This document shows, piece by piece, positions 1 to 10,723 of a DNA stretch of 64,000 nucleotides (position 1 is the stretch's first letter; the number at the start of each line of letters is the position of its first letter). This DNA is from Chryseobacterium sp. (GTDB lineage Bacteria > Bacteroidota > Bacteroidia > Flavobacteriales > Weeksellaceae), in NCBI GenBank assembly GCA_031286615.1, contig JAITUA010000022.1:62001-126000 (forward strand), given 5' to 3'. A program made the position numbers and the translations under genes. The notes beneath the pieces are model-generated. The model saw only the letters and a program-made list of their open reading frames with translations. It was not told the origin of the DNA and searched no databases.

Positions 1-723
1 CTACAGCCCACAATTTTTGATAATTATGAAATAAAAGTATCAGCTTTTGATTATGCATTTATCGGGTATAGTGTAAGCTCGGCAAGTAATCAGGTGGCAC
101 AGATCATCAGAAAAGACGGAAGAAAACTTTTTAATGAGCAGGTGAATATTTCAAATATGAAAATTCACAACTTCAACGTGGGATTGCCGGTTCCTTTTAT
201 GATTTTCAGCAAACCTATGAGTGAGATTATGAAGTTCGATTTCAACCCTGATAAAATTAACTTCATGTACCTATATGCTGGTTATCAAAAACATGAAATC
301 GACAATCTGAACAATAAAGGGTTCTGGATTTTCAATATCATGACTCAGATTCTTTTGCCTAAAGATATCAAAATGACAGCCAATTACAGCTATCTGACAC
401 CAAAGGCAGGATATTTCTACTTCACGGCAGAGAAACCATTCAACAACTCTCTTGATATCACATTGACGAAGAAGTTTATGAACAACCGTCTGACATTATC
501 TGTTTTCGCGAATGATATTTTCAACGGACAGATGATGCAGGTACGTTCTAACCCGCCATCAGGAACACCGGTAATGATCAGCAGTAAATATGACACGAGA
601 AATTTCGGATTTTCTATCAACTATAAAATTCCGACAAGAAATAAACTGGCAAAAGAGGATCCAAACATCCTGAACCAAACCAAAAAAGAGGATAACGGAG
701 GTGTAATGCAACAGGCACAATAA
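1..723 (+). CDS. C-terminal part of a TonB-dependent-receptor-type outer membrane beta-barrel protein (5' truncated)
   Basis: The reading frame is open from base 1, so the gene starts before the window and only about 240 residues are seen. The sequence alternates polar and hydrophobic residues in short strands, with typical late-barrel phrases such as LSVFANDIFNG and FGFSINYKIPTRN, as in the large Bacteroidetes outer membrane beta-barrel family related to TonB-dependent receptors. The tail after the last strand is Asn/Gln/Lys-rich and ends MQQAQ. No plug domain or TonB box can be seen because the front is missing, so the substrate cannot be named. An internal GTG at 94 is not a convincing start because the barrel pattern continues upstream of it. 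A strong terminator follows at 742. Confidence 0.8.
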   Translation, partial: LQPTIFDNYEIKVSAFDYAFIGYSVSSASNQVAQIIRKDGRKLFNEQVNISNMKIHNFNVGLPVPFMIFSKPMSEIMKFDFNPDKINFMYLYAGYQKHEIDNLNNKGFWIFNIMTQILLPKDIKMTANYSYLTPKAGYFYFTAEKPFNNSLDITLTKKFMNNRLTLSVFANDIFNGQMMQVRSNPPSGTPVMISSKYDTRNFGFSINYKIPTRNKLAKEDPNILNQTKKEDNGGVMQQAQ

Positions 724-741
724 TTCTTCATATAACAGAAT

Positions 742-780
742 AAAAATAAGCGTAAAATGATTTACGCTTATTTTTTTTTT
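742..780 (+). terminator. Intrinsic terminator after the beta-barrel gene
   Basis: A perfect 15 bp stem (742-756 with 761-775) has a four-base ATGA loop and runs into ten consecutive T. It lies 18 bases after the stop codon. Confidence 0.9.
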
Positions 781-830
781 ACAGAATAGGTTTTGGCTAA
801 AGCCAACGGATGATTTTATAAAAGTAAAAC

Positions 831-960
831 AGGTTATCTCAAAAGTAAAATAAAATTGCCTTTTTGTCATTCTGACGAAGGAAGAATCTTATTAATAAAA
901 AGCGTATGAGATTCTTCACTACACTTCATTTCGTTCAGAATGACACTTTTGAGACAGCCT
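831..960. repeat. MITE-like dispersed palindromic repeat, copy 1
   Basis: The outer ends form a 15 bp inverted repeat with two mismatches (831-845 with 946-960, type AGGYTRTCTCAAAAG). Inside is a second inverted repeat beginning GTCATTCTGA at 866 and ending TCAGAATGAC at 944. The inner core is nearly identical, on the opposite strand, to 55082-55161. It encodes no protein. Size, nested inverted repeats and intergenic position suggest a non-autonomous mobile element; that is an inference. Confidence 0.75.
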
Positions 961-1019
961 TTCCTATTGATAGTAAAATGGTGTTATTTGTGAAAACATT
1001 AGTGATAGTAGTGTTTACA

Positions 1020-1727
1020 TCAAAAATCTATCGTCTGAAATCTCCAGTTCAGTGTATCTACCAATGTCAGCTGATTGATACTTACCGGAAGATCTGTTAT
1101 AATTTTCAGCGTCTGAAGAGCCATCATGCTGCCAATTATTCCTGGAAGAGCTCCCAAAACGCCAAGGCTGTCACAATCCGGCATATCCTCATCGAAAGGC
1201 GGTTCTGGAAAAATATCCCTTAAATTTTTACTCCCGTTATGATTAAATACAGCTGTCTGTCCTGAGAATCCGAGAATACTTCCGTAAACCAGAGTTTTTT
1301 TTAATTTTACACAAGTGTCATTCACCAGGTATCTTGTGGAAAAGTTGTCTGATCCGTCAACGATAACATCGTACTGAGAAATTATTTCTTCAGCGTTTTT
1401 TTCATTGAGTTTTTCCTCAATCCCATTCAATGTAACCTGATGATTGAGTTCTTTTACAAATATTTCTGCACTCTTTACTTTGGATAATCCTACTCTATTT
1501 TCGGTATGGATGATCTGTCTGTTCAGATTATGAAGTTCTATCTCATCAAAGTCTGCAATTCCCAGAGTTCCTACTCCTGCGGCGGCCAGATATTGAATAA
1601 TAGGACTCCCCAAACCTCCTGCACCTATGACAAGGACTTTTGAAGCCATTATTTTCTTTTGGCCTTCCAAGCCTATTTCTTCAATAAATATCTGCCGGCT
1701 GTATCGTGAAAAATGATCTTTTTTCAT
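1020..1727 (-). CDS. thiF: ThiF: adenylyltransferase that activates ThiS for thiazole synthesis
   Basis: A 235-residue member of the ThiF/MoeB/HesA (E1-like) family, which adenylates the C-terminal glycine of the sulfur carrier ThiS. The nucleotide-binding loop GAGGLG is at residues 35-40, the LNRQ motif at 68-71, and GSDNFSTR at 125-132. A conserved cysteine lies in DCDSLGVLG at residue 185, the position used for sulfur relay in ThiF. Only two cysteines are present, so the CxxC pairs that hold zinc in many relatives are missing; the stretch where one pair is expected reads NLRDIFPEP. It is the last gene of the minus-strand thiamine operon, separated from thiH by a palindromic repeat. MoeB or HesA is the alternative, but the thiamine context favours ThiF. 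Confidence 0.9.
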   Translation of the reverse strand: MKKDHFSRYSRQIFIEEIGLEGQKKIMASKVLVIGAGGLGSPIIQYLAAAGVGTLGIADFDEIELHNLNRQIIHTENRVGLSKVKSAEIFVKELNHQVTLNGIEEKLNEKNAEEIISQYDVIVDGSDNFSTRYLVNDTCVKLKKTLVYGSILGFSGQTAVFNHNGSKNLRDIFPEPPFDEDMPDCDSLGVLGALPGIIGSMMALQTLKIITDLPVSINQLTLVDTLNWRFQTIDF

Positions 1728-1735
1728 AATTATAT

Positions 1736-1833
1736 TTGAACCATTAAGATTCTTTAAGTTGGTAAGGAAAGTTAAGTTGAGCTTCGCTTTATCTTAACTA
1801 AGCTTCACCCCTTCAAATTTCTTAATGGTTTAA
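1736..1833. repeat. Palindromic intergenic repeat between thiH and thiF
   Basis: Outer 11 bp inverted repeat AACCATTAAGA (1739-1749) with TCTTAATGGTT (1820-1830). Inside is a further inverted repeat, AGTTAAG near 1770 with CTTAACT near 1793. The arrangement resembles the extragenic palindromic repeats scattered through flavobacterial genomes. It fills almost the whole thiH-thiF gap, and the transcript would fold into a long cruciform-like hairpin. Confidence 0.6.
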
Positions 1834-1838
1834 AAATT

Positions 1839-2957
1839 TTAAATTCCACTATAAACAGAATCCCAATCTTTCATGACGGGATCGTAGCCGGCTTTTTTAA
1901 TCATGAGTCTGATGTCATCCATACTTCGTTCGTCACTGGTTTCAAACTGTTCCAGAGATTCTTTGTCTACGGCATAGCCGCCAGGATTGGTTTTTGAGCC
2001 TGCACTCATTGCTGTAGCTCCCAGAGACACTATATTATTTCTGAATACTTCATTTTCCCTCGTAGAAATGGAGATTTCAAGGTCTTCATTCCAAATTCTG
2101 TAAGCACAAATGAGTTGAAGAAGGTCTTTATCTTCCATGATAAAATTGGGTTCAATGATTCCTTCTGCTGGCCTGAGCCTTGGAAAGGAAACAGAGAATT
2201 TACTTTTCCAGTACTGTTTCTGAAGATAATCTATGTGTAATGCGTTGAAAAAGCTGTCGATTCTCCAATCTTCAAGACCTAACAAAACCCCAAGCCCGAT
2301 TTTGTGGATCCCTGCTCTTCCTATTCTGTCCGGAGTTTCCAGACGAAAATGGAAGTTTGATTTTTTACCTTTCGGGTGATATTCTCTGTAAACATCCTGA
2401 TGATAGGTTTCCTGATATACCAGCACGGAATGTACTCCTTCTTCATGAAGCAATCTGTATTCTTCTTCCATTAAGGGCTGAACTTCAATGGAAATATTGG
2501 AAAAATGAGGTTTTAACTTACGGACAGCATTCTGAAAGTAAGGAACTCCAACTATTTTATTGGCTTCACCACTTACAAGCAGTACATGATTCACGCCCAT
2601 TGATTTCAGCACTGATGCTTCAATCATCAGCTCCATATCGGAAAGTGTTTTCCTTTTCAGATGATTATCAAGACTGAATCCGCAATAGGTACAGATATTC
2701 TGACATTCATTGCTGAGATACAGTGGAGCATAGAGCTGAATGGTTTTTCCAAATCGTTTTTGGGTAAGTGCCTGTGTCATTCCTGCCATCAGTTCCAGTT
2801 CCTGAGAAGCGACTGGTGACAGAAGATTCAGGAAATCATCAAGTGTTTTATTCTTTTTCTGAAGACTGGATCTTACATCAGACAGAGTTACTTTTTCAAG
2901 CTTATTCTTTACCTCCTCCCAATGGTAGCATTCAAAAACATCTTTAAAACTTTTCAT
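1839..2957 (-). CDS. thiH: ThiH: 2-iminoacetate synthase (radical SAM, tyrosine lyase)
   Basis: A 372-residue radical SAM enzyme that cleaves tyrosine to dehydroglycine (2-iminoacetate), the glycine-derived precursor for the thiazole ring. The CxxxCxxC cluster motif is at Cys85, Cys89 and Cys92 (CQNICTYC). Length and the C-terminal BATS-type region fit ThiH; the related cofactor enzymes CofG/HydG are less likely because thiG lies 9 bases upstream. Use of ThiH, rather than the oxygen-dependent glycine oxidase ThiO, means the pathway does not need O2 at this step. No ThiO is seen in the window. Confidence 0.95.
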   Translation of the reverse strand: MKSFKDVFECYHWEEVKNKLEKVTLSDVRSSLQKKNKTLDDFLNLLSPVASQELELMAGMTQALTQKRFGKTIQLYAPLYLSNECQNICTYCGFSLDNHLKRKTLSDMELMIEASVLKSMGVNHVLLVSGEANKIVGVPYFQNAVRKLKPHFSNISIEVQPLMEEEYRLLHEEGVHSVLVYQETYHQDVYREYHPKGKKSNFHFRLETPDRIGRAGIHKIGLGVLLGLEDWRIDSFFNALHIDYLQKQYWKSKFSVSFPRLRPAEGIIEPNFIMEDKDLLQLICAYRIWNEDLEISISTRENEVFRNNIVSLGATAMSAGSKTNPGGYAVDKESLEQFETSDERSMDDIRLMIKKAGYDPVMKDWDSVYSGI

Positions 2958-2966
2958 AATTTTGAT

Positions 2967-3743
2967 TTATTCAAACAAAAACGAAGTAAGCGGACTTGAA
3001 GCCTCGGCATGATTCGCAATTGCCCCCAATCCTGATTCAAAAGCTCTTCTTCCGGCAATAACTCCTTCTTTAAAAGCTACAGCCATATTTAATGGATTTC
3101 TTGCAACAGCAATGGCGGTATTAACCAAAACAGCATCTGCTCCCATTTCCATGGCTTTTGCCGCATCTGATGGCGCCCCTATTCCGGCATCTACTACTAC
3201 CGGGACATTGCTCTGACTGATAATGATTTCAAGAAAATCCTGTGTTCTTAATCCTTTATTCGTTCCGATGGGTGCTCCCAAAGGCATTACCACAGCAGTT
3301 CCTGCATCTTCAAGACGTTTGCACAAAACAGGATCGGCATGAATGTAAGGCATCACCACAAATCCCAGTTTGGCAAGTTCTTCGGTTGCATATAACGTTT
3401 CAATAGGATCTGGTAACAAATATTTCGGATCCGGATGAATTTCCAGTTTTACCCAGTTTGTTTCCAGTGCTTCTCTGGCCAATTGTGCTGCTAATACGGC
3501 TTCCTTTGCTGTTCTGGCTCCGGAAGTGTTAGGGAGAAGATGAACATTGGTTTCTCTTAAGGAATCAAGCAGATTGTCTTCATTGGACTGGGCATCAATT
3601 CTTTTCAATGCCATGGTTACCATATCGGTTTCTGATGTAATGACAGACTGTACCATATCTCTAAGACTTCCAAATTTTCCTGTTCCTAAAAACAGTCTTG
3701 ATTCAAAAGTTCTTCCTGCTATTTCTAATTTCTGATTGTTCAT
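2967..3743 (-). CDS. thiG: ThiG: thiazole synthase
   Basis: A 258-residue TIM-barrel enzyme that joins deoxyxylulose 5-phosphate, dehydroglycine and ThiS-thiocarboxylate sulfur into the thiazole phosphate. The lysine that forms the Schiff base is Lys99 in VKLEIHPDP. The phosphate-binding end includes [14 protein letters not shown] and [12 protein letters not shown]. The start codon overlaps the thiE stop by four bases (ATGA at 3740-3743), indicating translational coupling. Confidence 0.96.
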   Translation of the reverse strand: MNNQKLEIAGRTFESRLFLGTGKFGSLRDMVQSVITSETDMVTMALKRIDAQSNEDNLLDSLRETNVHLLPNTSGARTAKEAVLAAQLAREALETNWVKLEIHPDPKYLLPDPIETLYATEELAKLGFVVMPYIHADPVLCKRLEDAGTAVVMPLGAPIGTNKGLRTQDFLEIIISQSNVPVVVDAGIGAPSDAAKAMEMGADAVLVNTAIAVARNPLNMAVAFKEGVIAGRRAFESGLGAIANHAEASSPLTSFLFE

Positions 3744-4366
3744 ATCATTACTTTTTTTAGTTCATTAATAATAGTCGGCTGCTTTGTAATAATTCCGGAT
3801 ACGGCAACACCGTAAATACCAATCTCCTGTAATGTTAAAATATCTTCAAGGGTAACACTTCCAATGGCAAATATTTTAGGAATGTCTAATGATTTTTCTC
3901 TTAACCCATCTATGATTTTCTGATATCCTTCAAACCCAAGAACAGGTCTTAATTTTTCTTTGGTTGTGGTAAATCTCAATGGTCCCAAACCGATATAATC
4001 ACAAGATTCATTGATTCTCCGGATAATGTCTGAAAGTGTATTAGCTGTACCCCCAATGATTTTATTTTCTCCTAAAATCTGTCTGGCTTCTTCTACAGCA
4101 CTGTCATTTAATCCTAAATGCACACCATCGGCGTCAATTTTTTGGGCTATTTGTACATGATCATTGATAATACAAACCGACTGATATTCTGAACAAAGTT
4201 GTTTTGATATTTCACAAAGACTGATTAATTCATTTTCAGGAGCATTTTTCCATCTTACCTGTACCCAATTGATTCCGTTATCAAGGGCTTTTCGGATATG
4301 AAATTCCTGTTCCTGTAGTGTATTTCCTTGTGATATGTATTGTAATTTTTCCATTTTTCTATACAT
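3740..4366 (-). CDS. thiE: ThiE: thiamine-phosphate synthase
   Basis: A 208-residue TIM-barrel enzyme that couples HMP-diphosphate to thiazole phosphate. It keeps the family signature: VQVRWKN (pyrophosphate-binding Arg/Lys), [10 protein letters not shown] with the Asn-Asp pair, [21 protein letters not shown] and VAVSGII. It overlaps the thiD stop by eight bases. A second ATG at 4354 lies just after the thiD stop and could be the real start; the four extra residues do not affect the fold. It is the canonical one of two ThiE-like genes in this operon. Confidence 0.93.
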   Translation of the reverse strand: MYRKMEKLQYISQGNTLQEQEFHIRKALDNGINWVQVRWKNAPENELISLCEISKQLCSEYQSVCIINDHVQIAQKIDADGVHLGLNDSAVEEARQILGENKIIGGTANTLSDIIRRINESCDYIGLGPLRFTTTKEKLRPVLGFEGYQKIIDGLREKSLDIPKIFAIGSVTLEDILTLQEIGIYGVAVSGIITKQPTIINELKKVMI

Positions 4367-5071
4367 GCGTTCCCAACAAAGAGGGATTGCTTTTTAAAAA
4401 TTTTTCGATGTATAATTTCCCATTTCGGCAGGTTGTTTCCATATTTTCACCTTTGGCAAGTTCTGCTGTAATAGCTGATGATAAAACACAACCCGAACCA
4501 TGTTTAGGAAAGTATTCATCATTATGACTGTTGGGTTGTAAAACAATTTCTTTTTCCTTTTCAACTAAAATATCCGTTCCTAAATGATCTTTTCTATGTC
4601 CTCCTTTAATCAGCAATGAGCATTTATTGGTATCCGGTAAAAGATTATTTTCTTTTAAAACACTGTATTCATTATAATTGGGAGTTATCAAACTGAGTTT
4701 ATTAACAATCGTTTTTAATTGAGGAAGAGTTTTAAGGTCAAAAAAATTGAATTCGGAAGTGCTTTTAAGAACGGGGTCCCAAACTATTTTTACTTCGGGA
4801 TTGCCAATTTTTACTGTTTTTATAATTTCATCCAGAAATTCTGCATCTTTCACAATTCCGATTTTCACTGCTGAAACCGGGTAACTTCCCATCAACACCT
4901 GAATCGATTTTGTCACTTCGTCCAATGGCCGCCATTCAAGACTAAGACATTGGGAAGCTGTTTGCAATGTCAATGCTGTACATACTCCCAGCCCCATTAC
5001 TTTCGACTGTTCAAAGGTTTTACAATCTGACAATAAGCCTGCTCCACCACTTGGATCAAAGCCTGCTATAC

Positions 5072-5096
<25 letters not shown>
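4359..5096 (-). CDS. thiD: ThiD: hydroxymethylpyrimidine (phosphate) kinase
   Basis: A 245-residue ribokinase-fold kinase that phosphorylates HMP and HMP-phosphate to the diphosphate. The N-terminus carries the substrate-site motif IAGFDPSGGAG, followed by VCTALTLQTA. WDPVLKSTS and the C-terminal KHGSGCVLSSAI (anion hole and catalytic region) are in place. It is slightly shorter than the usual 260-270 residues. It overlaps both neighbours in the operon, by 25 bases with the ThiE-like gene upstream and by eight with thiE. Confidence 0.93.
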
Positions 5097-7491
<2,395 letters not shown>

Positions 7492-7698
7492 TTAACCGCC
7501 TTGAGTGGCAGTAATGATTAAAACTGAATCGTTGTTGTTGAGAATGGTTTCTGCCCAGACTGACAGCGGAATAATACGATTGTTGAGGGCTACAGCAATA
7601 CCTTTTTTCTTTCCGGGTAACTCAATAGCCAATAATGCTTCCAGGTTTGCAGGAAGTACATCAAATGTTTTTCGGGTGTGGTTGATTATAAGTTCCAT
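7492..7698 (-). CDS. thiS: ThiS: sulfur carrier protein
   Basis: A 68-residue ubiquitin-fold protein ending in the required Gly-Gly (TATQGG). It is adenylated by ThiF, loaded with sulfur and then donates it to ThiG. The ATG at 7698 gives MELIINHTRK and the normal family length of about 66-68. The frame is also open from an ATG at 7734, which would add 12 residues (MAIPKVYLKLLG) with no family support. It is the first gene after the TPP riboswitch. Confidence 0.88.
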   Translation of the reverse strand: MELIINHTRKTFDVLPANLEALLAIELPGKKKGIAVALNNRIIPLSVWAETILNNNDSVLIITATQGG

Positions 7699-7768
7699 TC
7701 CTAATAATTTTAAATATACTTTAGGAATGGCCATTATTGTACAATAGAATGTACAGCAAAAGTCATCT

Positions 7769-7848
7769 ACTTTTCCCTACGCTGGTATGATCCAGATCAG
7801 GTTCAAAGGGTAAAGTCTCAGTCTGTTGGTAACAGACACCCCTAAAGT
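7769..7848 (-). promoter_or_regulatory. TPP riboswitch (THI box) controlling the thiamine operon
   Basis: On the minus strand the aptamer has the conserved pieces in order: GGGGTG, a P3 hairpin GTCTGTT-ACC-AACAGAC, CTGAGA, then ACCC, TGAACCTGATCTGG and ATACCAGCGTAGGGA. P1 is ACTTT (7844-7848) with AAAGT (7769-7773). The 3' strand of P1 can instead pair with ACTTTT at 7758-7763 just downstream, giving two exclusive states. No T-run follows, so control of translation is more likely than termination; that is an inference. Confidence 0.95.
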
Positions 7849-7853
7849 TGGGA

Positions 7854-7883
7854 CGAAGTTAGACATTTTTTTAGAATGAGCAA
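7854..7883 (-). promoter_or_regulatory. Promoter of the thiamine operon
   Basis: TTG (7881-7883), 19 bases, then TAACTTCG (7854-7861), one base from the Bacteroidetes TAnnTTTG box. The predicted start lies at the 5' edge of the riboswitch P1 stem, which fits an mRNA beginning with the aptamer. Confidence 0.65.
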
Positions 7884-7902
7884 AATCTGATTTTTTAAGC
7901 AA

Positions 7903-7936
7903 TAAAAAAAGGTCAGAGATTCCCCCTGACCTTTTT
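7903..7936 (-). terminator. Terminator of the T9SS protein gene
   Basis: Stem AAAAAGGTCAG (7906-7916) with CTGACCTTTTT (7926-7936), nine-base loop, followed on the minus strand by a T-rich tract. It ends transcription from 10039 before the thi promoter. Confidence 0.88.
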
Positions 7937-7972
7937 ACTAATTTAATACTATTTTTATTACAAAATTGATTG

Positions 7973-10039
7973 CTATTTTTTGATCATCTTAATTGATTGT
8001 TGAGAACCATCCTTCATATCAAGACGCAAAATATACATTCCTTTTGGAAGATCATTTAATTTCAATTTAGACTGAATCTGACTGATACTGCTTATCATTC
8101 TTCCGGATACATCTATAACTTTTGCTGATTTTATTAATTCAGGTTTATTGATATGAACTGTTTCTGAGAATGGATTCGGATATATTTTTATTCTCTCTTT
8201 TCCGCTCGTTTCTGATATTCCTAAGCAATTAGAACCCATTGTTGCTGTGACCATTGTTCTGGCCGATTCGCATATTGAAGTAATTTTCCAGTTGTATAAA
8301 AAGTTATAATAGGTAGCACTTGATGCTCCATAAGATAATCCTGCTTTAATATTACAGACACCAGCCAAAAGATATGGATAAGTATACCCAGTACTAATTT
8401 CTCTTCGCATACTGTTTATATCATTTGCCGCTTCTACGACAAGCCTGTAGTTCATTCCTGCTAATGGGACTTTAAAATTAAGTTCTATCGTGTTTAATGT
8501 TCCTGCCGCACTTACGTTAACGTTTGTAGCTTTAGACTGCAGAATATTTCCGGCTGCATCTTTTAAACTAATCACAACTTTTCCTGTCGCGTTACTTCCC
8601 ATAGGATAGATGTCCACTTGTTTTATGATCATTGGAGAATAAGCGTCAAACAACAATCCATAATCCCCAAATTCTGTACCTCCGGAGGTTGAAGTTGGTG
8701 CAGTTTTACCAATATAAGCGTCTGATCCTATAGATGCTGCAGAAACCCAATAATTAGTTGTAGAAGTGAGAGGAGGGGTAGTATAGGAAGTTCCTGTACC
8801 CAATTCATTTCCTCCAGAATTGACATCATACCATATTGGCGTAACTCCTGGATTAACTCCTGCGGATAATGTAACAGTTGAACCACTACATCCTGTAGCT
8901 CCCGTAGCCGAAGTGACTGTAGGTGGATCACATTGGGTTATGATTTGTATAGGCTGAAGTGACCATATACTTGTATTTCCTCCCCCACAATTAGCTCTTA
9001 CCCAAACATAATATATTGTAGAAGGGGTTAATGAATTTATTGTAGTAGAAGTACCTGATACATTCTGTACCATTGGTGTTGTAGAAGCTGTGGGAGCTAT
9101 ATTGCTGGTACTGTAATAAATATCATACCCAACTGGAGAAGAAACAGGTGCATTCCATGAAAGTGCTGCTGTATTAGCTGTAGTTAATCCTCCTGTAAAT
9201 CCTGAAGGAACATAACAAGTTGGCGGCGTCCAAGTGTATGTTAAACCAGAAGTTGGCATACCGGGAATTGCAACGGTTGTATTAAATGCTTGAGAGCTAC
9301 TATTTGCTGTTCCCGGAATTGAATTTACAAATTCTAATGTTGTAGCATTAAGCCTTGTTTTAAAATCTGCATTATTAGCACCTCTTAACCCCACCTGAGT
9401 AGTCCCAGAAAGCGCTGTGCTTCCTACCAGATAAGATCCACCACTATAAACCATATCTATAATATTTGAGGTCTCTTTTAGGCGAAGCTGAAAAGAGAAA
9501 GTATATATATTGGTCATTGCTGTACCTCCATTGGGCCTGAAATCTTTCCATTGAATAACAACTTCCCTATTCGGTGCTGTTCCTACCGTCTTCCACGTTA
9601 TATCTCCTGTAACCCCATTTACGTCATATATACTGCTTATATCCCTTCCAAAAACTGAAATTGCCCCTTCATAAGCTAAACCTCCTAAAATAGGCGAAGT
9701 GATAGTACCTCCAGGAATTGTAGTTCCAAAAGTAATAAAGCCATTACTTGTTACCTGCAGCGTATCATAAGAAGTTCCGTTAAAAACAAAATTGAAAGGC
9801 AAAACCAAAGGATAAACATTACTATTGAGATTACCTGTCGAGGTATTATCTGTTGCTACCCCTAATACAGTACCCGCAGTAATCGGAGAATATGTACCCG
9901 ATGATTGAGAAAATCCATAAATGCTCACCTGTGCATCTACGGTACAATAACCAGATAATAAAAGAGCTAAACCGAGGGCTGTTTTCTTTAAATAATTCTT
10001 TTTTCTGCATGGAGAAAAAAAATTGTAAATGTGTTTCAT
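7973..10039 (-). CDS. Secreted protein with fibronectin-III/Ig-like domains and T9SS type A sorting domain
   Basis: A protein of about 688 residues with an N-terminal signal peptide (Lys-rich start, ALGLALLLSG core, cleavage near VDAQ). Residues about 30-265 form a beta-rich domain; about 280-370 is a fibronectin type III domain (SALSWNAPVSSPVGYDIYYS); about 375-440 resembles the CHU_C-type Ig-like repeat (PIWYDVNSGG, TSYTTPPLTSTTNYWVSA). The last 80 residues are a T9SS type A sorting domain (IYPNPFSETVHI ... KGMYILRL ... KMIKK). It is therefore exported by PorSS and attached to or released from the surface. The frame opens at a GTG (10054), but the ATG at 10039 gives the better signal peptide. 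A broken paralogue lies upstream at 10321. Confidence 0.88.
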   Translation of the reverse strand: MKHIYNFFSPCRKKNYLKKTALGLALLLSGYCTVDAQVSIYGFSQSSGTYSPITAGTVLGVATDNTSTGNLNSNVYPLVLPFNFVFNGTSYDTLQVTSNGFITFGTTIPGGTITSPILGGLAYEGAISVFGRDISSIYDVNGVTGDITWKTVGTAPNREVVIQWKDFRPNGGTAMTNIYTFSFQLRLKETSNIIDMVYSGGSYLVGSTALSGTTQVGLRGANNADFKTRLNATTLEFVNSIPGTANSSSQAFNTTVAIPGMPTSGLTYTWTPPTCYVPSGFTGGLTTANTAALSWNAPVSSPVGYDIYYSTSNIAPTASTTPMVQNVSGTSTTINSLTPSTIYYVWVRANCGGGNTSIWSLQPIQIITQCDPPTVTSATGATGCSGSTVTLSAGVNPGVTPIWYDVNSGGNELGTGTSYTTPPLTSTTNYWVSAASIGSDAYIGKTAPTSTSGGTEFGDYGLLFDAYSPMIIKQVDIYPMGSNATGKVVISLKDAAGNILQSKATNVNVSAAGTLNTIELNFKVPLAGMNYRLVVEAANDINSMRREISTGYTYPYLLAGVCNIKAGLSYGASSATYYNFLYNWKITSICESARTMVTATMGSNCLGISETSGKERIKIYPNPFSETVHINKPELIKSAKVIDVSGRMISSISQIQSKLKLNDLPKGMYILRLDMKDGSQQSIKMIKK

Positions 10040-10320
10040 AAATAAAGTTTGCACTCAATATAATAAATTTTTAAAAACTCAAAACAATCAAAGATTTAAA
10101 ATAATATTGACAATATTAAAACACAAAAACAATATTAAATACTAATATAAAATGAAAATATTAAAAATAATTTAAAAACAGAACTCTTTTTAGTTTAATT
10201 AATAAACCATATGAAGACCTTTAAATAAATATCATTCAAAACACTGAAAGTAATTAATTTTAACAACAAATAATAAAAACAATAACCATAGCCACAATTT
10301 TACATTATAATATTTAAAAT
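10040..10320. other. Very AT-rich intergenic stretch upstream of the T9SS gene
   Basis: About 280 bases made almost only of A and T runs. No ORF, RNA gene or clear hairpin is seen. On the minus strand TTTTG, 17 bases and TATATTGA near 10060-10090 is a weak promoter candidate for the T9SS gene. Confidence 0.5.
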
Positions 10321-10540
10321 TTACTTTTTAATCATTTTAATATTATCAATACTTCCATTCATCATTAGTAAATGAAATCTATATAATTCTGATTTTAGAT
10401 CACCTAAAGTATAAGTCGCTGCCGTACAAGTATTACTATTGGATCTGAAATTTTTCCATTAAATCACAACCTTCCTTTTAGGAGCTGCATCTATTGTTTC
10501 CCAACCGTCTGGTCCAAAATAACTAACAATTCTTTATTTT
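10321..10540 (-). pseudogene. Remnant of a paralogous T9SS sorting-domain protein
   Basis: On the minus strand the frame reads GPDGWETIDAAPKRKVVI, a stop, then WKNFRSN. This matches GDITWKTVGTAPNREVVIQWKDFRPNG of the intact neighbour, with a TAA stop where the neighbour has a Gln codon. A few codons later the same frame jumps to a sorting-domain tail ending NGSIDNIKMIKK and a stop at 10321. So it has an in-frame stop and has lost several hundred residues between the N-terminal domain and the C-terminus. The upstream part of the frame ends in another stop near 10540. Confidence 0.78.
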
Positions 10541-10651
10541 AAATTATTAATTATGATCAAAATTAGACATAAAGCCAAAACCTGAATATTTTGTAAAATA
10601 AAAATTAAAAATGATTTAAAATAATTTCATTTTGCTAAACTTTTCATTTAA

Positions 10652-10683
10652 AGAAAAAAGAGCGGCTAACACCACTCTCTTTA
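10652..10683 (-). terminator. Probable terminator after the RluA-family gene
   Basis: On the minus strand AAAGAG...GTGG, a six-base loop, then CCGCTCTTTTTTC forms a slightly imperfect hairpin with a T-run, about 40 bases after the stop codon at 10724. Confidence 0.55.
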
Positions 10684-10723
10684 CAGCTATTTAATTTTTA
10701 ATATTATTATTTTTCAGAAAAAC

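Noticed and set aside
7699-7734. Longer ThiS from the ATG at 7734
   Set aside because: The extra 12 residues do not fit the ThiS family, whose length is about 66-68.
10040-10054. GTG start for the T9SS protein at 10054
   Set aside because: The ATG at 10039 gives a normal signal peptide and GTG adds five residues with no support.
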